Below, piece after piece: positions 27,600 to 38,238 of a stretch of 64,000 nucleotides of DNA. Location of the stretch: the NCBI RefSeq assembly GCF_900114475.1, contig NZ_FOTE01000012.1, forward strand, positions 62,001-126,000, given 5' to 3'. A model generated the notes under the pieces. That model was given only the letters and a program-made list of their open reading frames with translations, was not told the DNA's origin and ran no database searches. Each line of letters opens with the position of its first letter. Positions within the stretch are counted from its first letter, which is position 1. Source of the stretch: Paenibacillus sp. 1_12. Its GTDB lineage: Bacteria; Bacillota; Bacilli; Paenibacillales; NBRC-103111. The translations under genes were made by a program, and so were the position numbers.

Positions 27600-28784
27600 T
27601 TAGGTTTGTTGAATGTTTAGGACCGATGAAGGGATAAATGCACTCCCTTCGACAACAGCATGTGGTGCAATGACTTCGATTTTCCCTATACTACCTTCGA
27701 TTCGGGCACCATCCTTAATTATGGCTCCTTCTCCAATAATAGCATAATCGACTCGTACATTACGTCCTATTTTCACATTAGGCATGAGCACACTATTGGC
27801 TACCACGCTTCCTGCTGCGACCTGCACACCATAGAACACGACCGTACGCTGCACGTCGCCAATTACGGCGTTATTCCAATGGGAAAGCGAGGAATCATGC
27901 TCGTCTGTCCGAGAAATCGGAGAACGACCGCTTCTAAGATATTGGTCACGACTGTAGGTCTGCCATGCATTCGGATCAGGCTCGAGATGAGGCTCTACAT
28001 CCTGCTCCAGAAGATCCATGTGGGCTTCCCACAGACTCGTAACCGTACCAACATCACGCCAATAGCCTTCAAACGGATAAGCGTACAGCTTTCCATCAAG
28101 ACGCAGCATACGCGGAAGTATATCTTTGCCAAAATCATGGCTCGATCTTGGATTCTTCGAATCATCAATAAGCATCTTTCGCAAATATGACCATTTGAAT
28201 ATATATATACCCATCGAAGCGAGATTACTCTGCGGCTTGGTCGGCTTTTCAATAAAGTTAATGATACGCATACTCTCATCGGCCTCGACGATTCCAAAAC
28301 GATGCGCTTCAGCAAGCGGCACCTCCATGACTGAAACCGTGGCATCCGCCCCGCTAAAGGTATGGGCTTGTCTCAGGATACGATAATCCATCGAATAAAT
28401 ATGGTCACCGGATAAGATCAACACATCCTCCGGGTTATGTTTGTCGATAAAATCTATGTTTTTGTAAATGGCGTCGGCTGTTCCCAGATAACCGCACGGG
28501 TCTTCCGGAGAAGCCGTCAGCAAGGAAACCCCATCTTCATTGGAGCCATACAAGCCCCACGGCTCACCCCCGCCTATATGTGTATGCAGCGATTCAGAAG
28601 CATATTGCGTAAGCACGCCTACGGTTTGAATGCCGGAATTTGCACAGTTGCTTAAAGGGAAATCGATAATGCGATATTCACCACCGAATGGAACGGCTGG
28701 CTTAGCCAAATTATTCGTCAAAGGAGAAAGTCTGCGGCCTTCACCTCCTGCTAGAAGCATGGCAATGCAATCTTTTTTAGACAT
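27600..28784 (-). CDS. glgC: Glucose-1-phosphate adenylyltransferase
   Basis: Makes ADP-glucose from glucose-1-phosphate and ATP, the committed step of bacterial glycogen synthesis. The nucleotidyltransferase domain has LLAGGEGRRLSPLT, GTADAIYKN, LSGDHIYSMDY and FIEKPTKP; the C-terminal left-handed beta-helix (about residues 290-394) has hexapeptide repeats such as VKIGRNVRVDYAIIGEG. Length 394 is normal. ATG at 28784 is chosen over the preceding TTG because GGAGGG sits seven bases before it. The other glycogen genes (glgD, glgA, glgP) are not next to it. Confidence 0.94.
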   Translation of the reverse strand: MSKKDCIAMLLAGGEGRRLSPLTNNLAKPAVPFGGEYRIIDFPLSNCANSGIQTVGVLTQYASESLHTHIGGGEPWGLYGSNEDGVSLLTASPEDPCGYLGTADAIYKNIDFIDKHNPEDVLILSGDHIYSMDYRILRQAHTFSGADATVSVMEVPLAEAHRFGIVEADESMRIINFIEKPTKPQSNLASMGIYIFKWSYLRKMLIDDSKNPRSSHDFGKDILPRMLRLDGKLYAYPFEGYWRDVGTVTSLWEAHMDLLEQDVEPHLEPDPNAWQTYSRDQYLRSGRSPISRTDEHDSSLSHWNNAVIGDVQRTVVFYGVQVAAGSVVANSVLMPNVKIGRNVRVDYAIIGEGAIIKDGARIEGSIGKIEVIAPHAVVEGSAFIPSSVLNIQQT

Positions 28785-28869
28785 CAATAATCCCTCCCTG
28801 TCATAGGTTGTATCTTCTATTAAACGCCCCTGCGCCTAATTGAAACCGCCGACAGACTTAAAACACAGG

Positions 28870-29940
28870 CTATTCATAACGAAATACGAATAGACGATTC
28901 ATCCTCATCAAGACAATTTTCACCACCATGTATATGGGAATAGCTAGTAGCATACCCATAATACCCGCCAAATTTTCACCTACCAGCAATAATAATACGA
29001 TCGTCAGCGGATGCACATCCATCCGTTTGCCGAATACATGCGGAGCCAGCAGCGTGTCATCGAGCTGTTGAGCAACAACAATGAGTAGGCCTACCCACAA
29101 CATCATCGGATACGATTGCGTAAAGGCCACGATCAATGCCGGTACCGCACCAATAATCGGTCCAATAAACGGAATGAGATTGGTAAAAGCAATAATGATC
29201 GCAAGAAGCAGTGGATACGGCAAGCCTATGACCAAAAAACCAACATAGATCAAAGCACCGAGACCGACGCTGATAAGGATACGACCAATAATATACCCGC
29301 TCAACACTCCGTCTATTTCCTCAAGCGTTTCTCTCGCTACATGCGTATATCCCTTGGGCAGCATACCTATCACATTCTCCATTGCTCTATGACCACCAAT
29401 CAACAGATAATATAAAATGATCGGAATCGTCGTAATCAACAGTAAAATACTGGTCATAAAGCTGATCATGTCACTTAAATAGTTGGTTGCATACGTAATG
29501 GCATTGTTGACATATTCAGAAATTTTGGTGGAGAGATCCCCGTGATCTTTGGTGAAATAAGCGGCCAGCAGACGGTTCTGCTGCAGCTTTTCAATCTGCA
29601 CTTTGGTGCTCTCGACCAAATCAGGCACATTTGCGACAAAATTTTGGATCTGGGTTTGCAGCATGGGACCGAATGCTACAACAAACAACACGGCTAGACT
29701 CGTAATGACAAAATAAATCAATAGAGTGCCTACAGCACGCTTAATCCCTTTTTTCTCCAAAAAATGTACGAGCGGCCGGATCATATAATACAAAAATCCC
29801 GAGATCAAAATCGGAACAAATAAAGTTTGGAACATAACCAGCAGCGGGCTAAACAAATAACCAACCCGATCCATCAAATTAATAATGATTAAAACCAGAA
29901 TAATGCCGAAACACAACCGAAAAAATTTATTTTGCAGCAT
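28870..29940 (-). CDS. AI-2E family transporter (PerM/YtvI-like)
   Basis: Membrane protein of 356 residues with eight predicted helices and the family motifs SGYIIGRILIS and PFIGPIIGAVPALIVA. Members range from Na+/H+ antiport to autoinducer export, so the substrate is open. The frame opens at 29976, but ATG at 29940 with GGGAGTGG is preferred. It lies between glgC and the GH13 gene on the same strand. Confidence 0.88.
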   Translation of the reverse strand: MLQNKFFRLCFGIILVLIIINLMDRVGYLFSPLLVMFQTLFVPILISGFLYYMIRPLVHFLEKKGIKRAVGTLLIYFVITSLAVLFVVAFGPMLQTQIQNFVANVPDLVESTKVQIEKLQQNRLLAAYFTKDHGDLSTKISEYVNNAITYATNYLSDMISFMTSILLLITTIPIILYYLLIGGHRAMENVIGMLPKGYTHVARETLEEIDGVLSGYIIGRILISVGLGALIYVGFLVIGLPYPLLLAIIIAFTNLIPFIGPIIGAVPALIVAFTQSYPMMLWVGLLIVVAQQLDDTLLAPHVFGKRMDVHPLTIVLLLLVGENLAGIMGMLLAIPIYMVVKIVLMRMNRLFVFRYE

Positions 29941-29996
29941 AATGACCACTCCCGTGCAGTTGTTTAAAGATGGCAAACGAGCAAATTATACAAACG

Positions 29997-31744
29997 TTAC
30001 TGCAGGGAGCGATATAAAATCCGATAGCCGAATTCCTCAAGCTGTATGTGCATCCGTCCATCTTTAGTTCGTACAGGCTCGCCAGTTAGTGCATCTACCC
30101 AATCATTCGTTTCCATCGGGTGACTCAATATCGTCTTGTTTTCCGTATTGTTCATCCACACGGTGAAATGCACCCGATGGTTTAACCGCTCATAAATAAT
30201 TCGGCGATCCCCATGCTCTGCTCTCAGAAACCGGAAGCTTCCCGATACAAGCACCTCATGCTTACGCCGCAGCGCAATCAGCAGCTTATAAAAATCAAAC
30301 AGCTCGCGATCCTGCTTGGCCTCATCCCATTCCATACATTTGCGGCAATCTGGATCTTCTCCTCCGGTCAGACCTATCTCATCTCCATAAAAAATGCACG
30401 GCGTCCCCATAAATGTAAGCAAAAATACGACACATAGCTTCAATCTCCGCTTATTGTGTCCTACACGGTTCATCACTCGGGGGGTATCGTGACTGCACAG
30501 TAAGTTGAAAATCACTTCGTTCGTCTGCTGCGGATAACGAATCAACAGCCCGCTGATACTGGTAGCAAAGTCGAAGCCATCCATACCCGAATCAGAGAAA
30601 AACTCCAGCAGCTTGTTGGAAAACGGATAATTCATCACCGAATCAAATTGGTCCCCAAGCAGCCACCTTAGAGAATCGTTCCATACTTCTCCCACAATGT
30701 ACGCGTTCGGATTAGCGGCTTTACAACATCACGGAACTCCCGCCAAAAGTAATGGTCGATTTCATTCGCCACATCCAGACGCCATCCATCGATCCCGACC
30801 TCCTTGACCCAGTATTCAGCTACATCGAGCAAATAGCTTTTGACAGCGGGATTGGACGTATTCAGCTTAGGCATATGCCCGTAAAACCCAAACGTATCAT
30901 AGGTCGGAATACCATTCAGTATGGCAAGCGGGAAGCTGTTAATATGAAACCAGCCTGCATATTCGGATTTTAGTCCTTTTTTCAAGACATCCTGAAAAGG
31001 AGGGAACCGTTCGCTGCAGTGATTGAATACGGCATCCAGCATGACTTTTATTCCTTTAAGATGGCAGGCTTGGACCAGTTCATGGAGCCGTGCATTATTT
31101 CCAAAATGAGGGTCTACCTTTTTATAATCAACGATGTCGTATTTATGATTAGAGGGCGCTTCAAATACAGGTGTCAAATACAACGCAGTAATGCCGAGAT
31201 CCTGCAAATAGTCAAGATGGTCAATGATTCCCTGAAGATCGCCGCCAAATGAGTTATCATGGGTTGGTTTACCGCCCCAAGGCTCTGTGTTGATCGGATT
31301 AATCGAGGGGTCTCCATTCGCAAATCGCTCCGGAAAGATCTGATAAAATACTGCTCGCTTCGCCCATTCCGGGACAGTATGCAGATCGATTTCGTGGATA
31401 TAGGGGATATCATAGTAGCCTCCGGTTGGCGTCGGTCTGTAACTCAACACACCATTTTCCATTAACCACACGGTTTCCGAACCCGCACGGATGCGAAAAC
31501 AGTAGGATACGCGCTTGTTATGAGGTTTAATACTGGCCTCCCAATAATCAAACATTTTGTCGGATCCTGTTTTCTTAAGAGGATATTCCCGATAAAACCG
31601 TTCCCAGTTATACTTGTCACCAGTCTCCGCAGTCACTTCCTCCACGTCATCTCGTTTCGTTCGAACCCGAACATGGATCGTATCTTTATCGTAAGCGTAG
31701 GCCCAGTTATTTTGGGCGATGTGGTAAAAGCTTTCCAGTAGCAT
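29997..31744 (-). pseudogene. GH13 neopullulanase/cyclomaltodextrinase, split by a -1 frameshift
   Basis: Cytoplasmic alpha-glucan hydrolase of the GH13_20 type, with an N-terminal CBM34-like domain (residues 1-120). The first frame (31744-30668) carries LDAVFNHCSERFPPF and the nucleophile Asp in GWRLDVANEI, then runs into a stop. The rest continues in another frame: reading on from about 30724 gives ANPNAYIVGEVWNDS with the acid/base Glu, then LLCSHDTPRV with the third catalytic Asp. Joining needs one extra base at AAAGCC (30715-30724), where intact homologues read VKAANP. Everything else is intact and about 582 residues would result. It is either a recent inactivation or a sequencing error. 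Confidence 0.88.
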
Positions 31745-32053
31745 CTAACCATCTCTCCCGTCTCCACGTCTAAGCTTATATCTACTGCTTGTATCTATTG
31801 CTTTTACCTTTTCCTTAACCATTTCCGAATTCACTTAAACAAGCAGCTCCATGATCGGCACGGAGGTTGCGTCAGGAAAGATTAGAAGCATCAGCCTGGA
31901 GCTAATAAGGTGGGGGGGTGTTCTGTGGGGTCCCTATTATAGTAAAAGAGAACATACCGATGCTGTTCATCGTTATGCCCTCTTTGGGTGGGATTGCCTA
32001 TTTACCAAACTTCGATTTTACTATGCTTAGCGAACGTTTCACAACACTCAAGC
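31745..32053. other. Intergenic stretch, no supported gene
   Basis: This 309-bp gap lies upstream of the GH13 gene and downstream of the second chemoreceptor. A 58-codon plus-strand ORF (31851-32027) exists but has no ribosome site and no recognisable content. The promoter of the GH13 gene is expected here; I see no convincing hexamers. Confidence 0.5.
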
Positions 32054-34036
32054 CTATACCTTGAATCGATCCGCCGTTCCTTTGAGCTCACCAGCGGCCT
32101 TCATAAGGGTCACAGACCTGTCACTCGTTTCTTCAGAATCCTTCAGTTGATGTAAAGAGGCATTTGCAAGCAGTTGGGCCTGGTCAGAAGCGCTCCCCGC
32201 GATCCGCGCTATTTCTTCGATCCCTGCCGTAACCTCCTCCGTACCCGCCGACATCTGCTCGGCAGCCGCTGATACTTCCTCCATCTGTGTAGATACCAGA
32301 TGCACTGAATTCAGCATACGAGATAATACCTGCTGCAGCTGCCGGACCTCGCTGACACCTTCCTGCACTTCAGCCCCACCTCGCTGCATCGCTTGTACCG
32401 CTGCTGTCATCGAGGACTGAATATCCGTGATCCGTTCGTTAATTTGCTGCGCTGATGCTTCGGATTGATCCGCCAGCTTTCTAACCTCACTGGCTACAAC
32501 TGCAAATCCTTTGCCTTGCTCTCCTGCCCTCGCCGCTTCGATTGCCGCATTCAACGCCAGTAATCCGGTCTGTGAAGCGATACCCGAAATGATTTGGGCC
32601 ATTCCGCTCACCGCCTGCATGTCTTGCTCAAGCTTCCCAATTGAAAGTCCGATCTCCTGCGCCGATTCGCTTAAGGTGATCATCTGGCTTACTGCCTGCT
32701 CGGATGCGCGGCTGCCTTGCTCTGCTTCACGAACCAAGTCCTGTGTCGCTCCCATCACATCAGCTGAAGCCTCGGCAATACGCTGGATACCGGTAGCCAT
32801 CTCTTCCATTGCTTTTGCGCTGTCTTTCGCACTCGTCGCTTGGTGTCCTGCACCCATCGTGAGCTCCTGTACCGTATGAGACATTTTTTGTGCGTTCATG
32901 GTCGAACGTTCGGCGCTGCTCGTCAAATCACTCGATATTGTACCGACCTGGGTAGACATCTTGCCTATCGTTCCCATCATCATCTGTAAATGAAAAATAA
33001 ATCGGTTAATTTCCTCAGCCAGTCTGTCCATTTCATCTTTACCTCGAACTGGAATACGGTAAGTCAAGTCCGCTTCCTGTGAGTTCAGATTCATAGCCGC
33101 TTGAAGCATAAACTTCAATTTACGCGATACAATAACTCCCGATAAGATGAATAATATAATCAACACGCTTATGTATAATCCTGCCAGCTCAAGCCCTGAT
33201 TTTAGACGCTGCTTGTTAATAAATGCGTCAGAGCCTTCCTTGGATAAATCAACGCGAACGGCTCCCCAATGCTTACCATCGATGGTTAGCGGGTAAGCCA
33301 AGTCCCATCTTTCATAAACCTTCTGCTCAACCACCTGTGAATATTTTTGCAGCAGCGGTTTGGATGTATCTTGATAGGAAGCCGCCGTGTAACCGACAAT
33401 ATCATTGAATATACGATTACCTCTATATTTTTGGCTTAATAGCCCTGTAGCTCCCCATGCATCCTTCGATTCTTCACCTGTAAGACTTTGCTTGGTATTA
33501 TGTGTCGCTATATAGCCATTGAAATCGGGATTTGCTGAATACGCAATCGGCACTACAAAAACTACATTTTCATCGGTCAAAAAACCATCGATAACCCGCT
33601 TCCAGTGATCATCTGTATATGCATCATAGGCACTTGTATATTTAAGCTCATATTGAGCTAACGGAACCATCCGCCCGTCAAAAAGCTTTTGCTTCAAATC
33701 ACCATAAGCTGGATCTTTGGAGCGCTTCTCGGCTTCCTTTTGACTTTCAGGAACGACCTGCAGCTTGTCGTTGAACAAATTGCGCTTCAACTCTTCACCT
33801 GACAGCATCTTTCCATCTTTCAAAATGGTCCCATCTCTAATATCATCCTCAGTAATACTTTGTAGTGCTTTGGAAAGGGAAATGACCATAGCGCTCCCTT
33901 TTTCAAACAGCTGCATTTCGGCATCAATACGAATTTTGTTCCATTCGTAAGCATAAATAATACCGATCAATATCAGCAAAATCACACCTGTAAATAACAT
34001 AAATCGAGCCGTTAATGAATGAGTCCACTTGAGCAC
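32054..34036 (-). CDS. Methyl-accepting chemotaxis protein with periplasmic-type sensor
   Basis: Transmembrane chemoreceptor of 660 residues. An N-terminal helix (about 12-30), an extracellular sensor of about 250 residues (including [14 protein letters not shown], a DUF3365/Cache-like appearance), a second helix (about 284-305), a HAMP domain ([18 protein letters not shown]) and a full signalling domain with the hairpin [20 protein letters not shown] follow in order. GTG at 34036 has GGAGGTG at good spacing. The ligand is unknown. It lies alone, with no che gene nearby. Confidence 0.93.
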   Translation of the reverse strand: MLKWTHSLTARFMLFTGVILLILIGIIYAYEWNKIRIDAEMQLFEKGSAMVISLSKALQSITEDDIRDGTILKDGKMLSGEELKRNLFNDKLQVVPESQKEAEKRSKDPAYGDLKQKLFDGRMVPLAQYELKYTSAYDAYTDDHWKRVIDGFLTDENVVFVVPIAYSANPDFNGYIATHNTKQSLTGEESKDAWGATGLLSQKYRGNRIFNDIVGYTAASYQDTSKPLLQKYSQVVEQKVYERWDLAYPLTIDGKHWGAVRVDLSKEGSDAFINKQRLKSGLELAGLYISVLIILFILSGVIVSRKLKFMLQAAMNLNSQEADLTYRIPVRGKDEMDRLAEEINRFIFHLQMMMGTIGKMSTQVGTISSDLTSSAERSTMNAQKMSHTVQELTMGAGHQATSAKDSAKAMEEMATGIQRIAEASADVMGATQDLVREAEQGSRASEQAVSQMITLSESAQEIGLSIGKLEQDMQAVSGMAQIISGIASQTGLLALNAAIEAARAGEQGKGFAVVASEVRKLADQSEASAQQINERITDIQSSMTAAVQAMQRGGAEVQEGVSEVRQLQQVLSRMLNSVHLVSTQMEEVSAAAEQMSAGTEEVTAGIEEIARIAGSASDQAQLLANASLHQLKDSEETSDRSVTLMKAAGELKGTADRFKV

Positions 34037-34185
34037 AGAAGCACCTCCGCAATAAGCTATAATTTCATATTATACAACGATTTATAAGTAAAAAGGCCTA
34101 AAATAAGCAATTTTTATGTATTTTTCATAGAGATTCGACAATTGATGGGTTTATATGATAACGCGTTCAATTCCCATATTGCAAA

Positions 34186-34214
34186 AAGAGACTCTTACAC
34201 TGCAAGAGTCTCTT
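34186..34214 (-). terminator. Intrinsic terminator after the methyltransferase gene
   Basis: AAGAGACTCTT and AAGAGTCTCTT form an 11-bp perfect stem with a 7-base loop; the minus-strand exit reads CTTTTTGC. It lies 70 bases past the methyltransferase stop. Confidence 0.75.
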
Positions 34215-34283
34215 GTATTACATATAACAGGCGAGTGCCGAATGATTGGGCTTACTTCTATATGAACTAAATACCAGGCTTGC

Positions 34284-35489
34284 CTACTTAGCGAGCTTGC
34301 TTGAGGCAGCTAACAACGGCTGAAGTTCCTTGCTCATCGCTTTTTCCAGATAAGGCTCTGCACTCAGCAGGCTGCGAAACTCCATATAACTGCGGGCTGC
34401 AGCAGCCAGCTCTCCGTCCTTCAGTGAGGCTGCCTTGACGGCACGAATCAATATATTTTTGGGGGTATGCTCCATATCGATAAACTCAAGCAGCTGTGTT
34501 TTGTAGCCTAACAGATCCAGCAGGCTGGCACGAATTGCATCGGTCGCAAGCGCCGAAAACCGCTCTTTCAAAATGCCATGCTGTAGCAGCGGGGCTAATA
34601 CTGGAGCCTCCACCTGTCGAAACAATTCATGCTGACAGCAAGGCACCGACATAATAACACCTGCCTGCCAGCGGATTGCCTTCTCCAGCGCAGCATCTGT
34701 AGCCGTATCACAGGCATGCAGCGTGACGACCATATCGACTCTCTCCAGCCCATCGTACTGAGCGATATCCCCAACGAGAAACTGAAGATCATCATAACCG
34801 AAGCGACTTGCTAAATCGCTGCAATGACGAATTACATCCTCTTTGAGATCAAGCCCTATAACACGGATATCGAGGCCCTGTATCTCCTTCAAGTAGTGAT
34901 ACAGCGCAAAGGTTAAGTAGGACTTACCGCAACCAAAATCAATAATATTCAACGTTCGGTCCGTTGGCAAATGCGGAACGATATCTGCGATCAGCTCGAC
35001 AAATCGGTTAATTTGCCGAAATTTATCGTATTTGGGCGCAAGCACCTTACCTGCCGCATTCATAATCCCAAGCTCTACGAGAAACGGCACAGGCGTACCT
35101 TCCTCCAGCACATAGTTTTTCTTCCGGTTATGGGAGAGCTCAGATGCCTGCTTCTTCGTAGGCGGTTTGGTGAGAATACCTAGCTTGCCTTTTTTGCTGA
35201 TCAGCACCTGGTAATCGGCTTCCACAGTCTGAATAAGACCCTGCCGGAATGCTTCTGACAGCAATCGTTGAATGTGAGCGGCGGCAGCGGGGGGCAGCAT
35301 ATTGTCATGCAGCACTTTAGTTCCACAATACGAGCTGAACTGGTAATGCAGCTCTCCTTTTAATACGAGCGGCTTCACCGTTACCTTGCTGCAATCAGAG
35401 GGGGTATTCGAGCGAGGCTGACTAAAGGTACCTTGAATAAGCGATTGTTTAGTTATGACCTCGTCAACGAGTGTTTCCATAGATAACAT
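34284..35489 (-). CDS. Class I SAM-dependent methyltransferase (Methyltransf_32 type)
   Basis: A 401-residue protein whose second half is a Rossmann methyltransferase. The SAM-binding loop is IIDFGCGKSYLTFALY, followed by VIGLDLKED, MVVTLHACDTATDAAL and the conserved SVPCCQHEL, which is typical of the family that includes eukaryotic METTL25-type proteins. The first 160 residues are a separate, possibly RNA-binding, domain. ATG at 35489 has a rather distant GGAG; an in-frame ATG three codons later has none. The substrate is not known. Confidence 0.85.
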   Translation of the reverse strand: MLSMETLVDEVITKQSLIQGTFSQPRSNTPSDCSKVTVKPLVLKGELHYQFSSYCGTKVLHDNMLPPAAAAHIQRLLSEAFRQGLIQTVEADYQVLISKKGKLGILTKPPTKKQASELSHNRKKNYVLEEGTPVPFLVELGIMNAAGKVLAPKYDKFRQINRFVELIADIVPHLPTDRTLNIIDFGCGKSYLTFALYHYLKEIQGLDIRVIGLDLKEDVIRHCSDLASRFGYDDLQFLVGDIAQYDGLERVDMVVTLHACDTATDAALEKAIRWQAGVIMSVPCCQHELFRQVEAPVLAPLLQHGILKERFSALATDAIRASLLDLLGYKTQLLEFIDMEHTPKNILIRAVKAASLKDGELAAAARSYMEFRSLLSAEPYLEKAMSKELQPLLAASSKLAK

Positions 35490-35597
35490 GATGTATCAAT
35501 TCTCCGTTCATTCTTTTCATTCTGGTTCAATCAAGTTCATTGTTTCATTAGATCTATGACGCTGCTTGTCTATTCAGACTTAGCAGCTGTTGAATTG

Positions 35598-36863
35598 CTA
35601 GAAGGTAGGCTTCAACCGAATAATCAGGTCATCCTCAGCACCGGGAGTACCGCGTCCGTCCCGATTATTCGTCATGATGTAGATCGAGCCGTCAGACCCC
35701 TCCATCACATTGCGTACGCGTCCCAGCTCATTCTTGAGCAAAGGCTCCAGCTGTCCTATCGACTGCTGGTCACTGTGCAATACAACCCGCAGGAGTTGGG
35801 CTCCACGCAGGTTGGCTGCGAGCAGATTGCCCTTCCAAGGCCCTTTGGTCACAAAAGTAATACCGGATGGCGCCCAGGTTTCATTCCCACTATGCACAAG
35901 AGGCAGCTTGAGTGTGCCCGGACCCAGCTTGCTCATGTCCTTGACTGCAACCTCGGAATCATCGCCCTCCATAAGCGGCCAGCCATAGTTGGCTCCTGGC
36001 ACGATCAAATTAAACTCGTCATGGGCCGACTGTCCATGCTCCGTGCTGAATAGCTTACCTGTAACCGGATGCCAAGCCAGTCCTTGGGGATTGCGATGAC
36101 CCAGCGAGTACACGGGGGAATCTGGAAACGGATTATCCTGAGGAATAGAGCCGTCTGTGTGGATGCGTAATATTTTGCCACCGAACTGGCTAACATCCTG
36201 AGCAATCGAAGATTTACCTGCATCCCCGCTTGTAATATACAGCAGACCGTCTGGGCCTATCTTGACTCGTCCTCCATCATGCGTTCTAGCACCAGGCAGC
36301 TTGTCTATAATGACTTTGTCCAGCTTCAGCTGATTATCGCTTTCGATCATACGCAGCACCTGATTACGGGTTTCCCCACTTTCCTCGTAGGTGTGGTAGA
36401 CATACATCGCATGATTATTCGTAAAATCTGGATCAATCGCTAGCCCGAGCAGCCCCGACTCCCCTTCCTGGAGAAAAGGTGTTTCGAATCGATAAACAGG
36501 TTGCTCCACCAGCTTACCTTTATCGATAACTCGGACGAGCCCTCCACGTTCCGTAAAGAAGATCCGGCCATCCGGTGCGATATCCATATCCCAAGGCACA
36601 TTTAGCTTGGAAGCCAATACCTCCTGTGTATAGGGAATGCTTTTATTCGCAATGGCTTCAGATTGCGATTCCGGTTTGTGCTGCGATGTTGTGGAACCCG
36701 CACCGCTCCCCGTTCCAGCAGCAGGTACAGACGGGGCCGTCACGGCTGACGAACTAGGCTCCGTATGAACGGAGTCGTCACTGCAGCCCGTAGCTGCTGT
36801 AAGCATCATAGACATCGCAGTCGTGATCATCCATACATTCAATCTAATGATTCCGTTCATCAT
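35598..36863 (-). CDS. PQQ-dependent sugar dehydrogenase-like lipoprotein
   Basis: Exported lipoprotein of 421 residues. A signal peptide ends in the lipobox TAATGC, followed by a low-complexity Ser/Ala/Gly linker (about 30-65) and a six-bladed beta-propeller of the glucose/sorbosone dehydrogenase family: LNVPWDMDIAPDGRIFFTER, LGLAIDPDF, DGGRVKIGPDGLLYITSGD and AWHPVTGKLFSTEHG. The family oxidises sugars with PQQ in Gram-negatives; in Firmicutes the cofactor and substrate are not clear. A GGGGGAT site precedes paired ATGs. Confidence 0.88.
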   Translation of the reverse strand: MMNGIIRLNVWMITTAMSMMLTAATGCSDDSVHTEPSSSAVTAPSVPAAGTGSGAGSTTSQHKPESQSEAIANKSIPYTQEVLASKLNVPWDMDIAPDGRIFFTERGGLVRVIDKGKLVEQPVYRFETPFLQEGESGLLGLAIDPDFTNNHAMYVYHTYEESGETRNQVLRMIESDNQLKLDKVIIDKLPGARTHDGGRVKIGPDGLLYITSGDAGKSSIAQDVSQFGGKILRIHTDGSIPQDNPFPDSPVYSLGHRNPQGLAWHPVTGKLFSTEHGQSAHDEFNLIVPGANYGWPLMEGDDSEVAVKDMSKLGPGTLKLPLVHSGNETWAPSGITFVTKGPWKGNLLAANLRGAQLLRVVLHSDQQSIGQLEPLLKNELGRVRNVMEGSDGSIYIMTNNRDGRGTPGAEDDLIIRLKPTF

Positions 36864-36938
36864 TCATCATCCCCCGTATATGTTAGGAATAAGACATCAG
36901 AGCAGCTTACCCAGCTTAACAGTACGGAATAGTTAGGC

Positions 36939-38078
36939 TTACCAGAACAGCTCGCGCTGCCCTGCCAATCTAGCTATACTCTCCGCAAAATAATAGTCGC
37001 CGTATATAAGCGGCACGTCGATGTTTTTTCCCTCAGGGAAATGTGAGGTCCCTTGTACAATAAGTCCTTCTTCCATTTCCGAATCCCATGCTCCGTAATT
37101 CACATACAGCGAGTGGAGGATTCGCTCTCCTGCTTTACGGTAAAGCGCTGACTCCTGCCCACCCACCTGATCAGCCAGCAGCAGCAGGCCGCAGGCAGCG
37201 CAAGCACCAGCAGAAGTATCACGATAGGCTGGCACGCCTTCGGGCAGACGGAAATCCCAATGAGGAACATGGTCTTCCGGTAAATTAGCCAGAAAAAAAT
37301 GTGCGGCACGTTTGGCAGCATTCAAGTAATTCTCATCAGCTGTATACCGATAGCTCAGGCTCATCCCATAAATCGCCCAAGCCGTTCCGCGTGACCACCC
37401 GGAATCGGGCGCATAACCTTGTCCACCCTTTACTTCGAGCTTCTCGCCTGTCTCGGGATCAAAGATAACAATATGATTAACCGAGCCGTCTGGACGTATA
37501 AAGTGCTCGAGCGTCATATTGGCGTGACGTACCGCAACATGCTTGAACCGAGGGTCACCCGTCACGGATGACGCCCAATGCAGTAAAGGAAGGTTCATCA
37601 TGCAGTCGATAATAGCCCAACCCGCATTTTGCTCACCTTCACGCCATGGATTCCAAGCGCGAATATAATCACCCTGCACATTAAAACGGGCAGCTAGCAA
37701 ATTGGCAGCTAGCAGGGCACGACGTTTAGAATCCTCAGCCCCAAGCAGCTTGTAGCGGGCCAGACTTGTCAATGTCCACATGAATCCGATATCGTGGTCA
37801 AGCTTGTAATAATCAGCAATCACCTGATCCAGCTGCTGCTCGCAGGATTCAGCAAGCGACTTCAGAGCCTCATCCTTCGTATCACGGTAAACCAGCCACA
37901 GCAATCCCGGCCAAAATCCAGCTGTCCACCAGGAAGCAGGCTCTAGCTTGTATATACCATCCACACTTGCATGCGGAAATCCGTCCCCAATCCGTTTGCT
38001 CGTTCTCTTCACTTTATGTACAGTCTGGCTCCATGCTTCCTGTACCCATTCCGGCTGCTGATGCTCAGTTCCTGTCAT
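36939..38078 (-). CDS. GH88-family unsaturated glucuronyl/galacturonyl hydrolase
   Basis: Cytoplasmic enzyme of 379 residues in an (alpha/alpha)6 barrel that hydrates the 4,5-double bond of unsaturated uronic acids produced by polysaccharide lyases. Visible motifs are WWTAGFWPGLLWL, the catalytic-Asp region YKLDHDIGFMW, the second Asp region GWAIIDCMMNLPLL and SGWSRGTAWAIYG. No lyase or uronate importer is next to it in this window, though the 7TM-DISM kinase and ABC importer could relate. The ATG is preceded by AGGAGG-like GGAGGTGGCAGG. Confidence 0.92.
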   Translation of the reverse strand: MTGTEHQQPEWVQEAWSQTVHKVKRTSKRIGDGFPHASVDGIYKLEPASWWTAGFWPGLLWLVYRDTKDEALKSLAESCEQQLDQVIADYYKLDHDIGFMWTLTSLARYKLLGAEDSKRRALLAANLLAARFNVQGDYIRAWNPWREGEQNAGWAIIDCMMNLPLLHWASSVTGDPRFKHVAVRHANMTLEHFIRPDGSVNHIVIFDPETGEKLEVKGGQGYAPDSGWSRGTAWAIYGMSLSYRYTADENYLNAAKRAAHFFLANLPEDHVPHWDFRLPEGVPAYRDTSAGACAACGLLLLADQVGGQESALYRKAGERILHSLYVNYGAWDSEMEEGLIVQGTSHFPEGKNIDVPLIYGDYYFAESIARLAGQRELFW

Positions 38079-38186
38079 CCTCCTGCCACCTCCCTAATTT
38101 GTCTATGATTTAGTTTCATTGTAAACGCTGCTCTGTGCAATCGCAAACATGCATCCTACGTCCATCTGGACGTACACGGAGCATGC

Positions 38187-38215
38187 AAAAGAGCACTGCC
38201 AGCAGCAGTGCCCTC
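38187..38215 (-). terminator. Intrinsic terminator after dps
   Basis: AGGGCACTGC pairs with GGCAGTGCTCT around a short loop, followed by TTTT on the minus strand, about 25 bases after the dps stop. Confidence 0.75.
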
Positions 38216-38238
38216 CAATCATCATCTCGCTATGCTTA

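Noticed and set aside
31851-32027. 58-codon ORF in the gap before the GH13 gene
   Set aside because: No RBS at the ATG, no recognisable sequence, and length within chance expectation.
38120-38133. Catabolite-response element upstream of the GH88 gene
   Set aside because: TGTAAACGCTGCTC has the TGTAANCG half but fails the second half of the cre consensus.
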